Source: CAYPEK01 sp964409645 (GTDB taxonomy: Bacteria > UBP15 > UBA6099). From it: a stretch of DNA of 15,919 nucleotides. Location of the stretch: NCBI GenBank assembly GCA_964409645.1, contig CAYPEK010000101.1:1-15919 (forward strand), written 5' to 3'. Positions 14,264 through 15,919 of the stretch are shown here, piece by piece (the stretch's first letter is position 1; every line of letters starts with the position of its first letter). A program made the position numbers and the translations under genes. The notes under the pieces are model-generated. The model had not been told where the DNA came from. It searched no databases and worked only from the letters and a program-made list of their open reading frames with translations.

Positions 14264-15104
14264 CGGGCTGATCGACGCGCTCGGATACCAGCCGATACAG
14301 CGGGCGGCAGCGGCGTGCGTATTGTGCGGCGCGAGTTGCTCGATGCTCTCGGTGTTCGTTGTGCTGATGCGGATGCCGCTGATCGGGGTGTCGATGTCGC
14401 ACGCGGCGTTCGCGGGCGCGGTTTTCGGCATGTTGCTCGGTGTCGATCCGTTTGTGTCGGGCTTCGTGGTATGTCTGCTCGCGGCGGCGGCGCTCGGGCC
14501 GCTGTCCGACCGTACCGACCTCGCGCCGGAAAATGTGCTCGGCATCATGTTCTCGTTCCTCTTGGGACTCGCGTTTCTCGGCATGGGTGTGCTGACGCGG
14601 ACGAAGGCTGGCGCGCTGAATCTGATGTGGGGCAGCTTGCTGACGCTGTCGCGGGCGGACGTAGCGGTCCTCGAAGTCATCACGGCGATACTGGCGCTTT
14701 TTGTCATTGTGTTTTTTAAGGAGATACGGTGCGTTCTGTTCAACAGGCGGCTCGCCGCATCGGGCGGCGTTCCGGAGCGGGCGATTTATTACGCGCTGCT
14801 GTTTCTCACGGGCGCGGTGGTGTCGTCCAACCTCGCGACGGTGGGCGGGCTGTTGATTTTCGCGCTGCTCGTTCAGCCCGGCGCGACGGCGCTCCAGTTG
14901 ACGTACAACCTGAAGCATTTCTTTCTGATTTCGGTAGCGTCCGGCGTGGGCGCCTGCGCCTCCGGGCTCGCTGTTTCTTATTTGTTCGACCTGCCGTCGG
15001 GCGCCGCTGTGGTGCTCATGGCCACTCTTATTTTCGCCGTTGCGTTCGTTTTTTCGCCGAAACGCAGGGCGTCGAAAAGATTAAATTCAGGAGTTAGAGT
15101 ATGA
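14256..15104 (+). CDS. ABC-3 family metal transporter permease
   Basis: This 282-residue inner-membrane protein has about eight hydrophobic segments and belongs to the ABC-3 (ZnuB/MntC) permease family. Recognisable blocks are GVSMSHAAFAGAVFG (about residue 44-58) and VGGLLIFALLVQPGATA (about 200-217), which correspond to the SHA-LPG and GLLVFALLI-P-A-A segments of the family. The ATG at 14256 is chosen because GGAGG lies at 14241-14245; the longer frame starting at a TTG at 14217 would add a hydrophilic N-terminus inside the ATPase gene. It overlaps the ATPase gene by eight bases and the methyltransferase gene by four, so it is firmly in one operon. Confidence 0.92.
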   Translation: MVDGLIDALGYQPIQRAAAACVLCGASCSMLSVFVVLMRMPLIGVSMSHAAFAGAVFGMLLGVDPFVSGFVVCLLAAAALGPLSDRTDLAPENVLGIMFSFLLGLAFLGMGVLTRTKAGALNLMWGSLLTLSRADVAVLEVITAILALFVIVFFKEIRCVLFNRRLAASGGVPERAIYYALLFLTGAVVSSNLATVGGLLIFALLVQPGATALQLTYNLKHFFLISVASGVGACASGLAVSYLFDLPSGAAVVLMATLIFAVAFVFSPKRRASKRLNSGVRV

Positions 15105-15739
15105 TGGATCGAAATGAAATTTACAGAATGAGAAAAGACTTCTTTAACAATCACGCGGAGATGTGGATGGACATGTGGTACAAGGACCCCGCTACGGGCC
15201 GCCACGATGCTTACGCGGAGCAGTTCGCGCGCCTGTTTTCGATGGTCGAGCTGAAACCGGGCGACCACGTGCTCGACACCGGCTGCGGCGTCGGGGTGCT
15301 CGTGCCTTTCATCCTCGACCGCATCACGGACACGGGTCTGCTGTACGAGGTAGATTACGCTGCGAAGATGATTGAGGTGAACCGGCGGCGGCACCCGCAA
15401 CCGAACATCCGGTTCCTTGTGGCGGATGTCGCCGATATGCCGGTCAAAGACGGCGGCTGTGACGTTGCGTTCTGCTTCTCGTGTTTTCCGCACTTCCACG
15501 ACAAGGCGGCGGCGCTGACGGCGCTTGCGGCCGCGCTCAGGAAGGGCGGCACGCTCGTGATCGCCCATTTCGATTCGTCGGAGGGGATCAACAAGCACCA
15601 CAGCGGCTGCATGGCGGTGATGCACGACACGCTTCCGACCGACGGCGAGATGCGGTCGCTCTGCTCGGAAGCGGGCTTCAACATAAAGACATTCATTGAC
15701 GAACCCGGTTTTTATGTGCTGATCGCGGACAAGGCGTGA
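15101..15739 (+). CDS. Class I SAM-dependent methyltransferase linked to the metal importer
   Basis: This 212-residue cytoplasmic protein has a Rossmann methyltransferase fold: SAM motif I VLDTGCGVGVL (57-67), an acidic end of strand 2 (YEVDYAAKMI, 82-91), ADVADMP (108-114) and CDVAFCFSCFPHF (120-132) in the motif IV region. The C-terminal third is unusually rich in His and Cys: His131, 133, 156, 166, 167 and 175, and Cys170 and 188, in PHFHDK, IAHFDSSEGINKHHSGC and VMHDTLP. These could bind a metal or shape the substrate pocket. The substrate is unknown. The start overlaps the permease stop as ATGA and has AGGAG at 15089-15093. Its location suggests methylation of a metallophore, ligand or metal-related cofactor, which is inference. 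Confidence 0.85.
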   Translation: MMDRNEIYRMRKDFFNNHAEMWMDMWYKDPATGRHDAYAEQFARLFSMVELKPGDHVLDTGCGVGVLVPFILDRITDTGLLYEVDYAAKMIEVNRRRHPQPNIRFLVADVADMPVKDGGCDVAFCFSCFPHFHDKAAALTALAAALRKGGTLVIAHFDSSEGINKHHSGCMAVMHDTLPTDGEMRSLCSEAGFNIKTFIDEPGFYVLIADKA

Positions 15740-15746
15740 TTAGCAG

Positions 15747-15846
15747 CAGGCCGTGAATAAGCAGTACTCAATCAATAAGTGCTTGTATTGTTTTGGCATC
15801 GCGACTGACGGCTGCACCTGTCTCAATTCGCGGTTCACGGCCTGAC
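15747..15846. repeat. Palindromic repeat element, decayed copy 2
   Basis: CAGGCCGTGAA (15747-15757) is perfectly complementary to TTCACGGCCTG (15834-15844). The right arm (15822-15846) matches the right arm of copy 1 with three mismatches in 25 bases. The left arm has lost about eight bases, then shares AGCAGTA (15760-15766) with copy 1 (8490-8496). It begins eight bases after the methyltransferase stop codon, the same sort of position as copy 1 after hldD. Confidence 0.8.
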
Positions 15847-15871
15847 TTCATGGTTGCCTTCTTATTTAAAG

Positions 15872-15899
15872 TTGATTGACATGCCGAATGTGATATAAT
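15872..15899 (+). promoter_or_regulatory. Promoter for a gene beyond the right edge
   Basis: TTGATT (15872-15877) and TATAAT (15894-15899) are separated by 16 bases. A TTGACA at 15876-15881 is also present but only 12 bases from the -10 box, too close. The 20 bases after it contain no start of a recognisable gene. Confidence 0.55.
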
Positions 15900-15919
15900 G
15901 TGAAATCCTGCACAAGCAT

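Noticed and set aside
13484..15104. Assignment of the importer as znuABC
   Set aside because: ATPase and permease fit the family, but the binding protein lacks the normal zinc ligands, so a gene symbol would overstate the substrate.

Overview
The window looks like chromosomal DNA of an anaerobic Gram-negative bacterium with a GC-rich genome. A heptose epimerase for lipopolysaccharide, a TonB-dependent outer-membrane receptor and periplasmic signal peptides point to two membranes. A periplasmic [FeFe] hydrogenase of the Desulfovibrio HydAB type points to strict anaerobic hydrogen metabolism. The mix of a DUF2723/TPR glycosyltransferase, a DUF2961 (GH172) protein and a deoxyhypusine-synthase-like protein is common in uncultivated anaerobic lineages, but the sequence does not fix the phylum. 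Several intergenic regions carry recognisable sigma70-type promoters with TATAAT -10 boxes.

Layout. 1-238: the trailing end of a type I-E-like CRISPR array (29-bp repeats, 32-bp spacers), ending in a degenerate repeat; no cas genes are in the window. 347-556: a one-domain Mop (molybdate-binding) protein. 572-4347, minus strand: a translationally coupled pair, a membrane GGDEF-like protein with a ruined active-site motif, then an 891-aa GT-C glycosyltransferase with a TPR tail. 4348-4683: an intergenic region with a cobalamin-riboswitch-like core and a promoter, upstream of a secreted GH172-like protein (4684-6204). 6413-8430: a coupled pair, deoxyhypusine synthase-like protein and HldD. 8431-8780: a small palindromic repeat element, a promoter and a structured leader ahead of hydAB (8781-10419). 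10611-15739: a TonB receptor, an intrinsic terminator, then a tightly overlapping metal-type ABC transporter (binding protein, ATPase, permease) and a SAM methyltransferase. A second, decayed copy of the palindromic element and a promoter for a gene beyond the right edge close the window.

How genes work together. HydA and HydB form one periplasmic enzyme exported through the HydB Tat signal. The TonB receptor, binding protein, ATPase and permease would form one import route across both membranes, probably for a metal or metal chelate. The methyltransferase shares the last four bases of the permease gene, so it probably acts in the same process. The binding protein lacks the usual His ligand set of ZnuA-type proteins and carries a CPGHYD motif. 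This unusual binding protein, the linked His-rich methyltransferase and the terminator inside the locus make it the most interesting candidate for an undescribed metal-handling system. The second most interesting signal is the cobalamin-riboswitch-like RNA in front of a glycoside-hydrolase-like gene with no obvious link to B12.
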